Source: Hirsutella rhossiliensis (Eukaryota; Ascomycota; Sordariomycetes; Hypocreales; Ophiocordycipitaceae). From it: a stretch of DNA of 64,000 nt. A program made the translations under genes and the position numbers. The notes beneath the pieces were generated by a model. It ran no database searches, was not told the origin of the DNA, and saw only the letters and a list, made by a program, of their open reading frames with translations. Positions 22,171 through 33,899 of the stretch are shown one piece after another. The DNA is taken from NCBI RefSeq assembly GCF_020360975.1, contig NW_025408673.1, positions 124,001 to 188,000 of the forward strand, read 5' to 3'. Position 1 is the stretch's first letter, and each line of letters opens with the position of its first letter.

Positions 22171-22689
22171 GTAGGCTCCTCTTTTATATAGGCGGATAAT
22201 TCCTCCTTCTCCTTTGCTAGTGCTAGTAATTAGGGCTCCGGAGCCCGTCTTTACTCTAGAGCTACTCTTTTTCCTCTAGGCCTAAGGGAGCGGAGTCCTC
22301 TTTATCGTCTAAGGCAAGGAGCGGTTCTATCTTCGCTACTCGAACTACTATAGGCCGCTTAGCTAAAAGGAAGGGGCATTTTAATATAAAGTATATAAAC
22401 GCGCCGTAACGTAGGTAGCGGCTATTAGCCTTCCTTTTCCCGATTTCCTCGCTCGTTACCTACTTCGCCCGCTATTTAGAGAGCGGGATAGTATAGGGGA
22501 TATTCGAAGACGACTTCCTACCGCGTTTAGCTTAGTCCGTGCGGGTAGCCGATATTAGGGTGTCTCCGTTAGTATCGATAGTCGGCTATTCCTCTTATAA
22601 AGGGGCGGTGATCCCGTTACCGCTATACGGCGTACGCTTATAAAGCTTCTAGAAACGTAGCGTCTACTCGTAGCCCTATACTACCTTTA

Positions 22690-23400
22690 TTAACCGGCTT
22701 ACGTACTCGCTATAGTTAGTAGGCATAATTACGGGGATAAGTAGCTCCTATAGGGCCGGCGTAATTAAGTTCTATAACTATATAAGCTTCGCGCTATCTT
22801 CCTATACCGTAGTTCCCGCTGCTCGTAAGAGCGTCTCTTCGAAGTTAAGGAGGAATTCGCTAAAGGTCTACCCGTCCCTCTACTTAAGGGTCTATAGCCT
22901 ATCCTATGCCTTCTCCCGCTCCTATACGTTACTAAACGTATATATAAGGTATTAGAAGAAGTCCTATAGGTCGCGTCTACTTCTAGGGCCGCCCTTATCC
23001 TAGAATCTAGAGATCCGCTATATCTAGGGCTCCGGCAGCGTATAGAGGAGCGAATACCACGCTATATCACGATAGCCGTTTAGGCCTTATTTCTTATTTA
23101 TTATAAACTTCGTCTATAGCCGGCTAAGGAAGAAGTAGAAGGACTTAGGCTTGCCGTCCTAAGTCGGCTAGGGAAGCGGCTTCTATATCGGTGGTGCCGC
23201 CGCCGTAACCGGTGTTGCTAAGGTCGTAAGGGTTAACGCTAGTCTTATAGACGGCTCCCTTAGTATAGCGAGAACCTCGTTCTTCTCGCTAGCCGTCGCG
23301 CTTTTAATCGCTTCTAGGATAGCTATAATACTTCCTATCCGCCTAGGGGTAGCGGGTGCTCTTAGGAAGCGGCACCCTTTCCGGGGAGATATTTATTAGA
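22690..23400 (-). pseudogene. Gyp-1 gag (degenerate)
   Basis: The - frame matches the retrotransposon gag fold: a Ser/Ala/Pro N-terminal part with AILEAIKSATASEK, then SFYFFLSRL, LNGYRDIAWYSLLYTLPEP, YTFSNV, the TFSEFLLNFEETLL helix and ITPAL-ELLIPVIMP. These positions correspond to the typical gag blocks ending in an R-x-GQTFAEF-like helix. A damaged zinc knuckle lies downstream, better seen in the copy at 54367 (YLYYRVS-type, Cys to Tyr). Confidence 0.78.
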
Positions 23401-23422
23401 TCTATTAGTTAATAGCTTATAC

Positions 23423-23608
23423 TATCACGGAGTAGGCAGAGGCGTATGCGTAGGTGCCGTCCGTAGGATAATATTAATAAGCTATATAGAGCTCTTCTAT
23501 GCGCGGCTAGCCCGCCCTTATACTTACGGGATCCGGCCCTCCGTACGTAACTATATAGCTTAGGCCGCGGCCTAAGCCTATTACCTATAATAGTTAAAGA
23601 CTCTTATA
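23423..23608 (-). repeat. Gyp-1 middle LTR (186 bp)
   Basis: It reads TATCACGGAGTAGG to GACTCTTATA on the + strand and is the least mutated of the three LTRs. It serves as the 5' LTR of the full internal region and directly abuts the partial internal region at 23609, with no extra target duplication between them. Confidence 0.93.
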
Positions 23609-25777
23609 AAGGGGTAGCGGTCTAGCCTTATAATTATATTTAGAGCCCTATAGTTATAATAGAACTATATCCCGCCCCTTAATTTATATATAAATAGGAC
23701 CGGCGCTCTTACTTTAAAGCTACTTACTTAAATAAAACCCTTATTTAAGAGGTCCCTTAGCGTCTTCTTTAGTACTAGTAGCTCTATATATAATATACTA
23801 TATAGCGGTCTAAACGATATAGGTAGTTCCTACCCCTTTTTATTAGTATAGAGTATAATCCTATAGTTTACCCTTAGCTTATATAAGTTAAGCCTATCTA
23901 CTTCTTAGGACTTAAATAGTAGTAGGAGGTCGTAAAAGCGCTTTAGTATCTATTATTATATCTTAGAGGGTAACTTTAGCTTCTTTATTTAAAGGGTCTT
24001 ATCGATATCTACTAGGCTAACTATATAGACCGCTATATTAGCCGCTACCTAGCCTTACCCCCGCTCTACCTATTATATAGTTCCTATAAAGATAAAGGTA
24101 AGGACTTCTTATACTAAGTATAAAGCTTATACGCTTAGTCTTATACTTATAGAACTATCGTTATAATAGACCTACTATTATATAGGCCTAAACTATAGCT
24201 TCCTTTAATATAAAACCGAGTATAACTCTATATATAATAACTAAGGTTTTCTAAGGATTAGGGAAAATTCTAGTTAAGGGATTATATAGGCTATAATAAG
24301 CTTATAGTAACCGTCGACCTCTATAGCTAGCTATATAATGCCCTTAATTACTATACCCTCTATTATACTTAAGGCGCCCTTTACTTACCTTAGGGCGATC
24401 TTTTCTACTAGTACTTATATTTCTCGCGTAAGTGCCTTATTAACTATAGCATAGTATTAGTAGCCCTCGTCTATAAAAGTAGTAATAGGTAAGGAGTTAT
24501 TAATTATAACCTATATTAAAGTAAGCTCTTCTTTTATATAAGCGGATAATTCCTCCTTCTCTTTTACTAGTACTAGTAATTAGGGCTCTAGAGCCCGTCT
24601 TTATTCTAAAGCTACTCTTTTTCCTCTAGGCTTAGGGGGGCGGAGTCCTCCTTATCGTCTAAGGTAAGGAGCGGTTCTATCTTCGCTACTTAAACCGCTA
24701 TAGGCCGCTTAGCTAAAAGGAAGGGGCATTTTAATATAAAGTATATAGATACTCTATAATATAAGTAGCGGCCGTTAGCCTTTTTCTTCTTAATTTCCTT
24801 GCTCGTTACTTACTTTGCCCGCTACTTAAAGTATAGGGCGGTATAGGGGGTAGTCGATAGCGTCTTCTTACCACGTTTAGCCCGGTCTATATAGGTAGCC
24901 GATATTAAGGTATCTCTATCTATATTAATAGCCGGTTATTTATCTTATAGAGGGTCGGTAATCCTATCGCCGCTATACGGCGTATACTTATAGAGCTTTT
25001 AAAAACGCGGCGTCTATTTATAGCCCTAAGCTACCTTTATTAACTAGCTTATATACTTACTATAGTTAGTAGGTATAATTATAGGGATAAGTAGCTCCTA
25101 TAAAGCTAGCGTAATCGAATTCTATAGCTATATAAACTTCGCGCTATCTTCTTATACTATAGTCCCCGCTACTTATAAGAGCGTCTCCTTAAAATCGGGA
25201 AGGAATTCGCTAAAGGTTTATCTATCTCTTTACTTAAAGGTCTATAGCCTATCTTATACTTTCTCTTACTCTTATACGTTACCGAACGTATATATAAGGT
25301 ATTAGAAGAAGTCTTATAGGTCGCGTCTACCCTTAAGGCCGCCCTTATCTTAGAATTTAGAGATCCGCTATATCTAGGGCTCCGGTAGTATATAGAGGAG
25401 CGAATACTATGCTATATCGCGATAGCTATTTAGGCCTTATTTCTCGTCGGTTATAAACTTTATCTATAGCTAGCTAAGGAAGAAGTAAAAGGACTATAGC
25501 TTACTATCTTAAGTCGGCTAAGGGAGTAGCTTTTACGTTAGTAGTATTGCCGCCGTAACTAGCGTTACGGAGGTCGTAGGGGTTAAAGCTAGTCTCGTAG
25601 ATAGCTCCCTTAGTATAGCGAGAACCTTATCCTTCTCGCTAGCTATCGCGCTTTTAATCGCTTTTAAGATAGCTACGACACTTCCTATCTATCTAAGGAG
25701 GGGTAGAGTACTTCCTTAAAAGGGAGGCGCCCTCTCTAGAGAGATATCTATTAGATCTATTAGTTAATAGCTTATAC
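23609..25777 (-). pseudogene. Second, partial Gyp-1 internal region: gag, protease and start of RT
   Basis: This is a duplicate of 21254-23422 shifted by 2355 bp, starting inside reverse transcriptase at the DRYPLPLI region and ending at the LTR at 25778. It carries the same gag and protease blocks with many extra RIP-type differences, so it is more mutated than the neighbouring copy. The RT active site, RNase H and integrase are missing. Confidence 0.92.
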
Positions 25778-25963
25778 TATTACGGAGTAAGTAAAGGTAT
25801 AGGCGTAGGTACTATTTATAGGATAATATTAATAAGCTATATAGAGCTCTCTTATACGCGGCTAGCCTATATATATATATATAGGATCCGGCCCTTTATA
25901 TATAACTATATAGCTTAAGCTATAGCTTAAGCCTATAACCTATAATAGTTAAAGACTCTTATA
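25778..25963 (-). repeat. Gyp-1 outer 5' LTR (186 bp)
   Basis: It reads TATTACGGAGTAAG to GACTCTTATA on the + strand. ATATT at 25964-25968 directly follows and matches 16653-16657. Confidence 0.93.
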
Positions 25964-25968
25964 ATATT

Positions 25969-26960
25969 AAATAGTAAAATAAGGTCTTTAAGTTATAGGC
26001 TTTCTTTCCTTATTATATACTTATTAGCTTTATCTATCTTTTCTATTAATTAATTCCGATATCTTATTACTCTTTTCTTAGCTTCTTTTATATCTTTTTC
26101 TTTCTTTTTTAAAACTTATACTTATACTTTAAATAATTCTTCTCTTATCTTTACTTTATCTTAGTTAATTAGTCGCTAAGTTAGGTATTCTACCTTAAAA
26201 GGTAGTATTAGTTCCTATCTATATAGTAAGTAGAAAGCTAATATTCTATAAGACTCTTTAACTATTATTTAGTTTATAAGGATTACTTAGTTAAGGTATC
26301 TAATCTACTTACCCTTTTTCTTTACTATTTTTATAAGTACTATTATTAACCTTTAATACCCTTATTTTACTACTACGTTTACCTTTAAATTATATACTAA
26401 AGTTTAGATAACTTTAACGCCTATATCCTCTAGGATATACCTAAAGTTTTTTTTATTTCGGGCCCTCTATTAATTATAGCGTATAGTATTACGCTATACC
26501 TATAAATAATAAAGAGTATAAATTTAGTTATAGCTCCTATAGTAATTTCTTTAACTAAGGTTACTTCTACTTATTTAGTAAGGATATCTTATACTTCTAT
26601 AAGGTATAAATACCTATAATTATATAGTATATACTAGCTATTAAAGTAAATCTTACTTAAAAGGTAGCTAGGCGCGGTTATAGTTATAACTTCTTAGGGT
26701 CTCTTAATTATAAAGTATTAGTATTCTTTATAAAAAGAGATTACGCTATAAATATTATTTTAAAGGCTAGCCTACTAATACTTATTCTTTATAAATATAT
26801 ATATAACTTATCGTCCTTTATATCCTATTTACGCATAGTACTTTATAATAATCCTTTTTTATTCTTTTAAGTTATCTATAACTAGTATAGGTCCCCTTTC
26901 TTCCTTTTTAAGGAGTCGCTAAAGCTTCTAATCTTTAATATAGAAATTTAGACTCTTTAG
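25969..26960 (-). pseudogene. Gyp-2 integrase, zinc and core region (degenerate)
   Basis: On the - strand the frame reads QIGYKGR and IKNKYQWA-like zinc-domain remnants (HxxxGHRG...WPGM in the family), KEYQYF in place of the C-x2-C pair, then PSYLLSKIYFNS, IEVQDILTK-VEVTL (first catalytic region, family ARDDLTxWVEA) and INRGPEIKKTL in place of VDGGPEN. Integrase splices the element into DNA; here multiple catalytic and zinc positions are changed. The C-terminal part near 26000 reads LKDLILLFNIRLLN, equal to the family VGDLVLLHDT block. Confidence 0.78.
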
Positions 26961-26999
26961 ATATAGCTTCCTATAGTCTTATTTAAAAAGGCCCTCTAG

Positions 27000-28600
27000 C
27001 CGATTTAACGTTTAAAGGAAGTCTATAATTATCCTCGATTCCTTTAAGTAGTCCCCTTATAGCTTAGTCCCTTATACTACGTTTAAGTAGAAGTCTATAA
27101 ATTCTTTAATATCGCCTTTTATTTCCCTATTTAATACGTTAGAAGGTCCTTTAAGCTTTCTTAAGAGTCCGTTAGCTATACTATTCTTCTTACCTTCGAT
27201 ATATCGTATAATAAAGTTAAAGAGGAAAATATAGCTTATCTAGTAAGTTACTATAGCTCTAAGGATATCTTTAAGGGTACCTTTTATTTAATTAACTAAG
27301 ACCTATACGTTAGTTTCTAGGATAAAATATATACTATATAAGTATATTCTTAGTCTCTTAAGTATACTTAATATAGCCTTATACTCCTTCTTTATTATAT
27401 TATATTTAGTTTCTATTAGTAACTACGTTTTACTTTCGAACCTTTTAAGGCGCTTCTTTTTATCGACGATTTATATTAAGACTACTTCCTAGCTAAGTAA
27501 ACTAGTATTATATATTAAAATAATATCTCCTCTTCCTAAGCTAATATTAAGGGATACTAGAAAGACTAGATTAGTAATAGCTTCCTTAACGGCAGCTATT
27601 GCTTTTACTTATTTATCTCCCTATTCTTAATAGACTTCTTTCTTTAATAGGTTTATAAGGGGTTTTACTAAGATAGTAAACTATTTAATCTAGATTTAAT
27701 AGTATCCTATAATACTAAGGAAAGCTCAAATATATATTATATTAAAGCATCTTATTTATTCCTTAATTTTAATAACTTTAGCTTTTATAGGGCACCTTTT
27801 ATTTATTCTATAAATATAACTAATAACTTTAGTTACTTACTAATAGAATTTCGATTTAGCCCTTATAATCGTATAACTAAAGAGTTTAATATTAACTAGG
27901 ACTTTATTAAGGTTAATAAGGTATTTAAAGATAAATCTCCTTACTCTTAGCGCTACCTCTTTATTATTATATATTATATTAGGCCCCTTAATACCTATAT
28001 TATTAAGGAAATTCTTATAAATATTCGGTATAAGGTCTTATAAGATTCTTTATATTATCCTTATAAATTAGCCGACTAAGTTTATAGCCCCTTAAAGGAG
28101 TATATATATATATAAGAGGCTAATAGGTATCGTAAATATTATTAAGTTATAGCTTTTAATATTAAGAGGGATCTAATTATAGCTTAAAAAAAGGTCTAGG
28201 AGGGAAAGGATCTTATATATCGAGAAGTAGTCGCTAAACTTATTTATATTTAGCGGTAGGTTTATATCTCTTATTATAATAGTATTTATATATATAGCGG
28301 AATTAATTAAGTATAGTCCTCTATCTTTTATTACTACTAAGAAAAAAGGGTTCTTATAAGGTATATACCTTTCTTTAAGGACTCTTATTTCTAGTTTAAT
28401 TTTAAGGATATTAATAACTTTCTACTTTACTACTTTTAGGATTAAGATTAAGGCTACTTACTATACCTTATATTCTATTATCTTAATAACCTATAAGGGG
28501 GCTATAGCTAGGTCGACTTTACCTCTTTCTATAAAGTCTTAGGATAACGCTACTTCCCTATTAAATAGAATACTATTAAAGATCTAGATTTCTACCTCTA
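27000..28600 (-). pseudogene. Gyp-2 reverse transcriptase and RNase H (degenerate)
   Basis: RT reads YKNPFFLVVIKDRGLYLIN, IRDINLPLNINKFSDYF, LLDLFLSYN-IPLN, PISLL, and the active site FLNNIGIKGPN near 28020, where the family has FLDDIGVKGP. Both catalytic Asp codons are now Asn. RNase H shows ILETNVQVLVNQIKGTL, LFNFIIRYIEGKKNSIANGL and LKGPSNVLN, the counterpart of the DANTLVAQLN and VPGxKHTAADGLSRRP blocks. Stops are TAA/TAG. Confidence 0.84.
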
Positions 28601-31140
28601 TAAGAAAGCCCTTAAATTATTTATAAATTACTTTAAGTCTTTCTTATATTAGCCGCTTTCCTTTCTATATACTTAAGAATTTTCCTATTAAGTATTCTAG
28701 GTAAGGTCTAGGCTATATCTTATTTTTAACAGTGTTTTATTTAGTCTTCTTTTAATTAGGGTCCCCTTCTAGCGTTAAGCCGTTTAATAAAGTATCGTTA
28801 ATAGGGTTAATCTTATTTACTTTTCTTTTAAAGAGAGTATTAACTCTTAGATTATATAATTTAATAGGTCGTTTCCTCCCTATCTTAACTTTAACCTTTT
28901 AGATCTTTCGAAACTTCTTTTTAGCTTTAATAATATTTTTCTTAAATTCTCCTATAGCCTCTATAACTATAACTTTAATAATCTCTTTTACTATTTTAGA
29001 TCTAATAGCTAGAATCGCCTTATCTCCTTTATCTATAATTAATTACTATTATACTAGTACTATTAAGGGCTCGTTTATACTAGCGTAGGCTAGGTTAAGG
29101 ACTTAGTTAGCGCCCCCTCTATAACTAAGGATCTTGCCTCCTAGTAAGAGAATCTCGGCTATTAAGGTATCTATAAGGGGTTCTCTCTATAATTATTAAG
29201 TAGCTCCTAGGTTATCTTCTTTAACTTCTATTACTAAAGCTAAAAAAGAATTTCTTAGGAGCTAGGTAGCTATTTCCTATATAGTTTCCTCGAGCTTTAG
29301 TCTTTTATATACGTCTTTATTAACTATTAAGGTCGTAGTCTAAAAGGATTTTATTATATTAACCTTATCTAAAAGCTCCTATTTAATAGCTCCTACCGCT
29401 AGTATAACTACTTAGATAGTACTAATCTAATATTTAACTTATATATCGCCGTTCCTTATAGAATAATTAAATAATATACGCGCGGCTCTAATAAATAGTA
29501 TACTTAGGATAAAGGGGACTAAGACTTTATTTAGCGTAATATAAAAATAGATTAGTATCTAGGCTATACTTAGATAAAGATTAGTCTTTACCTCCCTAAC
29601 TATATCTATAAGGGACCCGGTATATACTATTATTAATACTCTTATTAATAGGATTTTAAGCCTATATACGTTTATATATCTTTTAATAATAAGGTTTCTT
29701 TTAGACTTAGTATCGATTAAGGCGCTTAGAACTTTAGCCTTTTAGCTACTAAGCTATACTTAAATATAGGGTAGGTCTTATATATACTTAAGCGAGCGGA
29801 AAGGTATAAGGACTATATTTATATATATTATAGGAATCGCTATAAGGTCCTTTAAAGTTATTTCTTAGTATCTTATCGAGAGTATTACTTCCTATATAAT
29901 AAATTCGTCTTTTTCTAATTATATTACTTCTAGAGTTTATTAATTAAATAGTCCTTAAGCTAGTTATATTTCGCTAATTATATTAGTTATAAACCTAACT
30001 TCTTTTAGTACTTATTAAACTTTAAGGCACTTATAATCTAATTCTTTATAAGTAAAGTAAGTAAGCTTAATTAGTTTAACTTAGTATTCTTTATCTTATT
30101 CTTTAACTTATATTAAAGCTACCGCGAGTTTTCCTTATAGATATTTAAGGAAGAGTAAACTACTCTCTATATTATCTTTAGCTACTTTTATAACTATTAT
30201 TATAGCTCTATAAGGTCTTATATTACTCTTTACTTTCTCTAAGGTTTAGAATTTAGTGTTTTTTATACCTTAGGCTATATCTATATATCTCGTACTAAGT
30301 CTCTTACTTAGTTAAGGAATAAAGTTAATTAAGTAATTTAAAGGGATTAGGATTCTTTTATATATAATTTCTCTAACGATTTTATTTATAAGTCTATTAA
30401 ACTTCTTATTTAGATCTACTTTATATCTATAGTATATAAGGATAATCTTTAAGCTAGTTTTTATTATTCTTATTATCTTAATTTCTTTTATATCCTCTTT
30501 AACTCTTTATCTTTTCCCTTTATAAGTATTAATCCCTATTATAGTTATATAAATTATTTAATTATATATATCGCTTTATTATATATTATCTATAATTATA
30601 ATAACTAATATCCTCCTTACTTCTTTTCTTATATCGCTTACTTTTAGATTCCTTAGCTTCTATTTATATAGGCTTCTATATCTTTAAAACTAGTTTAGGA
30701 AACTAGATTCTCTTTTACTAGTAGCTTAATTTAAGTAAGATAGTATAACTATAGCTTCAACCTATTTTATAAGTAGTAATATAAAGGAGTCTAGCTATAT
30801 ATCTCCTTAGTATATAATAAGCCTTTAAATATATATACCTATTTAAGAAAACCTATTAGTAAGTACTAAGGGAATTATACTTTTAATTTTTTTTTCTAAG
30901 GTAAAGAGTCCTATTTACTACTTTATATACTATAAATCCGATCTTATAGTCTTAAGAGTATACCTTATACTTATTAAGGTAGTATCCTTTTTTACTATAA
31001 TAAAAGTATCTCTTAAGCTAATTAAAAGTATTAACCTAAAACTATATATATTAATTAAATAGGTAGTAAAATCTAATAGTATTTACGCTACCTCCTTATC
31101 TATAACTTAAATAGTAGCCTTTACTACTAACGCGTTTTTA
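28601..31140 (-). other. Gyp-2 region between gag and RT: protease and linker, unresolved
   Basis: The - strand is open except for TAA/TAG and must hold the protease and a long linker. I could not identify a DTG/DSG site with confidence. A charged Lys/Ser-rich stretch near 30450 (AKESKSKRYKKRSKE) probably marks the gag C-terminus or linker. No LTR, RNA gene or unrelated gene is visible. Confidence 0.45.
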
Positions 31141-31149
31141 TTCCCTAAT

Positions 31150-32300
31150 AAGCTAGTTAAATATCTACTCTTACTAGCGAGTAAGGTTAATCTTTATATC
31201 TTTAAAGGCTTTTATTAGGTTAAAGATCTCCTTTATAGGCTATCTAGGTTTCTTATCTATTTTCTTTAACTTTTTAGGAAGTTTTCCTTTACCCTTATTA
31301 AATTCGGCTTCTTTTATTACTTCGTTAATTTCCCTAAAAAGCTAGTCTTTCTTTAGGTTCTTAAGCTTTTAATTATAGACTTTAAATACTATATCTTATC
31401 GCTTAACGTCTTAGTAAGGTACTAAGTAGTTATTAATTATATAGATAAGGCTTTTATATAAGAGTTTTAAGATAACTTTAAATATCTTCCTATTTCTCTT
31501 TATAACGTTAATAATAAGCTCCTTTAGTATTATACGGTAAATAAAGTATAACTAAACTATAGATTCTTCCTAGCTATTAAGTTATACCTTACGCTATAGG
31601 TATAAGTAGAGACTAAGTTATTCTATAACTTCTATAATAGTCTTAGGCTTTTTAGTATTATAATAGTCTAAGCGGTTATTAGTAGTTTCTAGTTATTTAA
31701 TATTATATATATAGTAGTATTAAAGGAGTCTTTTCTTTGCTTCTTCTTAGGTAAGTCCGTCTATAAGAATTTTAATAGTAAGGGCTTATATAAAAGAGAT
31801 ATAGACTTTAAGCTAGTCTATTTTATCCTTATTATAAATATAGTTAACGTATATCTCTTATTTAAACTTCTTAAGGAATTTAGTTACGTTTTTACTATTA
31901 AATTTACTAATAAGTAGGAGTTATAGTTAATAAAGTCTTCTTATAAGGTTATCTTAGCTTCTAGTAAGTATATCTCTAAGTCTATTAGTAATCTTATTAA
32001 TATTTACCTTAATTTTCTTTATATCGCTAATAGTAGGATTAGATAATCCCTCTTAACGGCTAGCGTTTCTAGATATAGTATACTTATAGATTATAAGGTT
32101 ATAAATTTTAAAGTTAGAGTTTTTAAAGTTAAAGGATATCTTATTATAACTATCTTATTACTTACTTTCTTATTTATTAGTAAGAGGTAAGCGTTCTCTA
32201 TAAGCTACTATATAAAAGAGAGCTAAGGTTAAGGTTATTAGGGTATCCTTTATTAGTACCTATATTAGTATTATTAGTATATATATAAGTAAGAGGTCTT
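31150..32300 (-). pseudogene. Gyp-2 gag-like region (degenerate)
   Basis: The - frame holds KKPKTIIEVIE, QLNSQEESIVQLYF and a capsid-like helical block, then KLKNLKKDQLF, REINEVIKEAEF and a Lys-rich tail with KLPKKLKK. Position upstream of RT on the same strand supports gag. No zinc knuckle is visible. The assignment rests mostly on place and helical pattern. Confidence 0.5.
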
Positions 32301-32639
32301 AGTAGGGTTTTAGAATAGTTTAGATTACGCTATCGTTATTATTTATATCTTTTAAAGTATTATATAAGGATTATAGTTTATTAACTAAGTCGCTAGTATT
32401 AGGGGTTATAGGGCCGATAATAAGAGCTTAGGGTTTTTTAGTATTAGCTTATTACTTTTCCTTTACTACTAGCGAAGGTATTATTTAATTATTTATTTCC
32501 TAGTAAGTCTATCGCCTTATTAGGTCCTTAACTCTAGCTATTAAGGTAGTTACTACTTTAATTATTAAATCCTTAGATTTTTTTTTAATAGTACTATCGT
32601 CCTCTAAGTATTCTCGGCTTTATAAAGCTACTCGTCGCC

Positions 32640-33063
32640 GTATAAATAGAACGGAATAATAGGTTTATGCCCTAGAGACTAGTTTTAACGGGGATAAGGG
32701 TATATACCTAAAGCACGCGTAGTACGTAGCTAAGGATTAATAAAGTAATTAACTACGTAGTTATTTAATTATTAGTCCTATATATAGCTCTAAGGGCCTT
32801 AGGTTATAATTATAAGTCTTAGAGATTTCTTTACTCTATACCTCTTTATCTTTATTAGAGTCGCGTAACTAGCGGCCTTTACTTTAAAGGAGAAAAATAA
32901 AAATTTAAATTAACTATCGTTAAGGAAGATACTTAATTAGATAATTAAGGTCTTTATAAAGCCTTTAAGTATACTTAAAAGTAAGTTAGAAGGGGAGTGC
33001 TAAGGGTCTTATCCCTTTAACGGGCTAATATCTATAGGGGTACGATCTTACCTATTAAACTAT
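32640..33063 (-). repeat. Second copy of the 3' end of the 4992 gene
   Basis: This is the reverse complement of 7528-7910, with the same NRQDRTPIDIS end and downstream sequence. It stops at 33063, exactly where the NA-1-like fragment begins. Either it belongs to the Gyp-2 5' leader or it is a separate fragment; the sequence does not decide. Confidence 0.8.
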
Positions 33064-33448
33064 TATAAGAAGCTCTTAATTACTTAGGTAAACTAAGTAT
33101 TACGTTCGCTTTAATTTTATAACTATAAGAGTATAGATATTTTACGTGCGTATATACTAGCGTAGGCGGTTTAACTAAACTAGGTAATTAAATATTAGCT
33201 TTAAAAGCAGCTAAAAATAACTATTCTATATATAAGGATATAAAGAGGGTAAAATAAAGGGTAGATTATACTATTATAGAGTAGGTAAAGGTATAAGCTT
33301 AGATATAGTTTATTAAAAGAAGGTTAATAATCTATAAAAGGGAAAAGAAAGAAAAGTATAAGCTTAGCTTATATAAGTATAAAGGCCGCTTATATATAAA
33401 CTTAGCCTAGACCTTAGTTTAAGCCTATATAGGGTAAAAGGCCTTATA
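33064..33448 (-). repeat. NA-1 type LTR (177 bp) plus 208 bp of leader, reverse orientation
   Basis: The reverse complement matches 52603-52987 over 385 bp. On the - strand it begins TATAAGGCCTTTTACCC at 33448. The 177-bp LTR is 33272-33448, followed by leader down to 33064. It is either the 5' end of Gyp-2, making NA-1 a deletion derivative of Gyp-2, or a truncated NA-1 copy. Confidence 0.82.
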
Positions 33449-33899
33449 TTAATATATAAAAGAGGTATTAAAGTTAATAATTCTATCTTTATTTACTAAT
33501 AGATATACTGCCTTATATAGATAATTATAATTAAAAAAAAGAACCTTTTAGGACTAGATTTAAACTACTATATAGCTTAGAAACTAAGAAATTTAATAAT
33601 ACCTTAAGTATAGCTTAAAGTATCTTAGTTCCGCTAATATTTATATTTAAAGGAGGTTAGTTATATTAGTATTCTTAAAAAGTCTTAGCTAGTATTTTAA
33701 GCTAGCTCTATTTCTATAATTCTTAATTATATAATAACTAGTAACCTATTTAATATATAATAGTATATAGAATAGCGAGCGATTCTTACTCTATAGGATA
33801 AAATTTTATCTATAATTAATATACTACTTATTAGCTTATATAATTAAGAGAGTATATTATAGCTACTTTATTTATAGTAAGAAAACACTATTCCTTATA
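33445..33899 (-). repeat. Cop-2 type LTR (455 bp), isolated and RIP-mutated
   Basis: It aligns end to end with the Cop-2 LTR at 59199-59651: AAGAGGTATTAAAG against AAGAGGTGTTGAAG, and TAAGCTAGCTCTAT against TAAGCTAGCTCTGT. Nearly all differences are TG-to-TA or CA-to-TA, so this pair shows RIP directly. No matching target duplication is seen, and its first four bases overlap the fragment on its left. Confidence 0.9.

Larger units (their letters stand above)
16658..25963 (-). mobile_element. Ty3/gypsy element Gyp-1: three-LTR tandem composite
   Basis: Three copies of a 186-bp LTR (16658, 23423, 25778) enclose one full internal region (16844-23422) and one partial internal region (23609-25777). 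Both internal regions run on the - strand. A single 5-bp target duplication, ATATT, lies at the extreme ends (16653-16657 and 25964-25968), so the whole 9306 bp behaves as one insertion into the Gyp-2 integrase gene. Order on the - strand is gag, protease, reverse transcriptase, RNase H, integrase, as in Ty3. An ORF on the opposite strand sits between integrase and the 3' LTR. The copy at 54367-59085 is collinear base for base: positions pair at a constant sum of 77975. Confidence 0.93.
25969..33063 (-). mobile_element. Ty3/gypsy element Gyp-2 (heavily RIP-mutated, interrupted)
   Basis: This is a second Ty3 family on the - strand, with gag, reverse transcriptase, RNase H and integrase in order. 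Its integrase continues at 16652-16338 across the Gyp-1 composite. It belongs to the common ascomycete group whose RT ends its palm with FLDDIGVKGP and whose RNase H has a TRW-AWIRLF-type block. I could not find an undisputed 3' LTR. The 5' side ends at 33063, where an LTR-bearing fragment begins. AT content is very high throughout. Confidence 0.85.
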
